From Virgibacillus proomii (GTDB taxonomy: Bacteria > Bacillota > Bacilli > Bacillales > Amphibacillaceae): a stretch of DNA of 64,000 bases. Of this stretch, positions 62,437 to 64,000 are shown one piece after another. The notes under the pieces were generated by a model that saw nothing but the letters and a program-made list of their open reading frames with translations, ran no database searches and was not told the DNA's origin. The position numbers were made by a program, and so were the translations under genes. The stretch is taken from positions 688,149 to 752,148 of the forward strand of contig NZ_FUFN01000010.1 in assembly GCF_900162615.1 (NCBI RefSeq). The letters are read 5' to 3'. Positions within the stretch are counted from its first letter, which is position 1. Every line of letters begins with the position of its first letter.

Positions 62437-62599
62437 AAAAACACCCCCGAAAATTAGATTTCTACTCTAACTTTGGGGGGTCGGTACCCACCATCATTTA
62501 AAATTAAATTGGAGTAATATGTCGTTATCTACTATACTGATTGTAACAATCTATTGATACGTGTTTTTTAAAAAATACTGTTCGAATCGGGGTGGGATG

Positions 62600-64000
62600 A
62601 TGAACTCTCGACAGTATGCAATCATTCAATTGCTTGATTATGCTGAAAGCGAACCACTAACCAGTGCTCAACTATCTGCTGAGATCAATGTGAGTCCGAA
62701 AACAATCAGAAATGATATCAAAGAATTGAATTCCATGTTAACAAGCTATGATATACACATTCAATCGAAGCGAGGGAAAGGCTATCTGTTAAGGGCAAAA
62801 AATAGAGATCATTTGGAGCGTTTTTTTCTTCATTATGCAAAAAAAGCTTCTACTATGATTCCGGTTGAATCTGAAGCGCGAGTTCACTTTTTAATGAAAA
62901 GATTGCTTTTTCATTCAGACTATATCAAAATAGAAGATTTACTTGCTGAATTATTTGTAAGTCGGTCCACTTTACAAAGTGATTTAAAAACAGTGCGAAA
63001 CATTTTGCAATATTATAGCTTATCGATTGAGCATAAACCTAACTACGGCATGAAAGTTATAGGGAAAGAAGCGTCGATTCGTTTTTGTATTTCAGAATAC
63101 ATTTTTAACCAACAGCCAATATGGTTGGAAGGTCAATGGTTAAACATATTGTCAAGCGAAGAACTAGATATAATAAGAGAAGCAATTCTAAAAAATATTA
63201 GGAAACATCAGATCACTATTTCAGATATTAGTTTACAAAATTTAATGGTTCACCTTGCTATTGCCTATAAACGAATAAAAGAGAATAATCCTGTTCAAAT
63301 TTTAAAAAAAGTTTTTTATGACTTAAAAGACAAAAAGGAATATAGGGTAGCTCAAGAAATATTAAAAGAGATTGAATGCAATTTAGACGTCCATTTTCCG
63401 AAAACGGAAATAGTTTATTTATCCATCCACTTAAAAGGGACAAAGTTGACATTCTTTACAAATGAAGCAATAGATTTGGAAATGGATACAAAGATATATC
63501 ATGTAGTCCAAGAAGCAATACAGCATATTGACAAAACATATGGCTTACAACTATCCAGAGATAAAGAACTTCTAAATAATTTAACACTCCATCTAAAACC
63601 TGCTATCAGTCGTTACCAATACCAGATGAATATACGTAATCCAATGTTAGAAGAAATAAAGATGAAATGTCCTCTCTCATTTGAAGCGGCATTAACAGGC
63701 GCAAAGATAATTTATAAGAAACTAAAGATTCGGGTTAACGAAGATGAAATTGGTTATATAGCTCTCCATATTGAAGCTGCGCTTGAAAAGGCAAAGCGTT
63801 CTTCTGTTGGACGCAAACAATGTTTAATTGTCTGTGCATCCGGGCTGGGGAGTTCACAGCTGCTTTTACATAAACTAACCAATCTATTTGGGCAAAAACT
63901 TGAGGTTGTTGGCATCACGGAATATTATAATTTAACTCAGCACAGTCTGGAGGATATAGATTTTATCGTGAGTACCATACCTATTAGGGAGAAATTAGCT
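62600..64000 (+). CDS. PRD-containing transcription regulator (MtlR/BglG type), truncated by window end
   Basis: 467 residues are inside the window and the frame is open at 64000. Start: HTH with LTSAQLSAEINVSPKTIRNDIKEL, then a second HTH (IEDLLAELFVSRSTLQSDLK), two PRD domains with YLSIHLKG and YIALHIEAAL, and the beginning of an EIIB-like domain with LIVCASGLGSSQLL. It resembles the regulator at 55944 in layout. ATG 62600 follows GGGGTGGG; ATG 62597 is an alternative. It probably controls a PTS operon to the right of the window. Confidence 0.9.
   Translation, partial: MNSRQYAIIQLLDYAESEPLTSAQLSAEINVSPKTIRNDIKELNSMLTSYDIHIQSKRGKGYLLRAKNRDHLERFFLHYAKKASTMIPVESEARVHFLMKRLLFHSDYIKIEDLLAELFVSRSTLQSDLKTVRNILQYYSLSIEHKPNYGMKVIGKEASIRFCISEYIFNQQPIWLEGQWLNILSSEELDIIREAILKNIRKHQITISDISLQNLMVHLAIAYKRIKENNPVQILKKVFYDLKDKKEYRVAQEILKEIECNLDVHFPKTEIVYLSIHLKGTKLTFFTNEAIDLEMDTKIYHVVQEAIQHIDKTYGLQLSRDKELLNNLTLHLKPAISRYQYQMNIRNPMLEEIKMKCPLSFEAALTGAKIIYKKLKIRVNEDEIGYIALHIEAALEKAKRSSVGRKQCLIVCASGLGSSQLLLHKLTNLFGQKLEVVGITEYYNLTQHSLEDIDFIVSTIPIREKLA

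Larger units (their letters stand above)
61026..62481 (-). mobile_element. IS3-family (IS150-like) insertion sequence
   Basis: Imperfect terminal inverted repeats: left ACCCCCAAAAGTTAGAG (from 61026) and right, read inverted, ACCCCCCAAAGTTAGAG (ending at 62481). Two overlapping minus-strand frames encode OrfA and OrfB. A slippery TAAAAAAG lies in their overlap (61969-61976). No target duplication is evident at the ends, so flanks may have rearranged. Confidence 0.9.

Noticed and set aside
61017..62490. Target-site duplication around the IS150-like element
   Set aside because: Bases next to the two inverted repeats do not match (GTGATT on the left, CGGTAC on the right).

Overview
The window looks like chromosome of a low-GC Gram-positive bacterium of the Bacillaceae. 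Genes have strong AGGAGG-type ribosome sites and GTG/TTG starts. The regulatory sites are Bacillus-like (Zur, Fur, cre), and the window holds Isd-type haem genes, sortase B signals and a CitST-like pair. The abundant dispersed intergenic repeats suggest a halophilic genus such as Virgibacillus or Oceanobacillus; the genus is an inference. There are no rRNA or tRNA genes. Long gene-free stretches and several decayed genes mark this as accessory-rich DNA.

Layout. 1-7.5 kb: end of a UDP-glucose dehydrogenase gene, an LCP cell-wall ligase, a CitA/CitB-type two-component pair with a CitMHS citrate transporter behind a cre-like site, and a small DUF3953 gene. 7.8-11.3 kb: two type I-C CRISPR arrays with leaders but no cas genes. 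They flank a Zur-type zinc-starvation locus made of zinc-free ribosomal protein S14 and a COG0523 GTPase gene carrying three in-frame stops. 12-13.8 kb: a DUF2207 membrane protein. 14.2-18.1 kb: a diverged TPP riboswitch followed by CMP N-glycosidase-like, CMP-hydroxymethylase-like, methyltransferase and HAD-Nudix fusion genes, closed by a terminator. 18.8-19.9 kb: an opine-dehydrogenase-family gene. 21.4-29 kb: argS and the arginine deiminase operon arcA-argF-arcD-arcC-argR. 29.7-30.3 kb: an XRE repressor. 31.1-37 kb: a galactitol-type PTS operon with two polyol dehydrogenases, a DeoC-type aldolase and a 53-residue membrane protein. 37.7-47.6 kb: a Fur-controlled divergent haem locus with NEAT proteins, two haem ABC transporters, an IsdG-type monooxygenase and a sortase B gene broken by one stop. 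48.4-55.2 kb: a second XRE paralogue, a dehydrogenase pseudogene abutting a third mini CRISPR array, and a TctCBA-asparaginase operon. 55.9-64 kb: a PRD regulator, an SIS-plus-ascorbate-type PTS operon, an IS150-like element and a second PRD regulator that runs off the window.

How the genes work together. The most striking system is the 14.2-18.1 kb operon. Its first three enzymes match the known route from CMP to bacimethrin, a thiamine antivitamin: 5-hydroxymethylation of CMP, release of hydroxymethylcytosine, O-methylation. The fourth gene fuses the two hydrolase folds (HAD and Nudix) already known in E. coli to remove phosphorylated bacimethrin, so it could be the producer's self-protection. 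A THI-box-like leader ties the operon to thiamine status.

The second notable signal is a family of roughly 150-190 bp non-coding repeats (called P here). Their stems change sequence while keeping base pairing, they occur head to tail, and at 37.3-37.6 kb they interrupt another repeat (called D) whose uninterrupted form is at 5.2 kb. This looks like an ORF-less mobile element. A third signal is a shared two-operator code that links the two XRE repressors to the tct-asparaginase operon.
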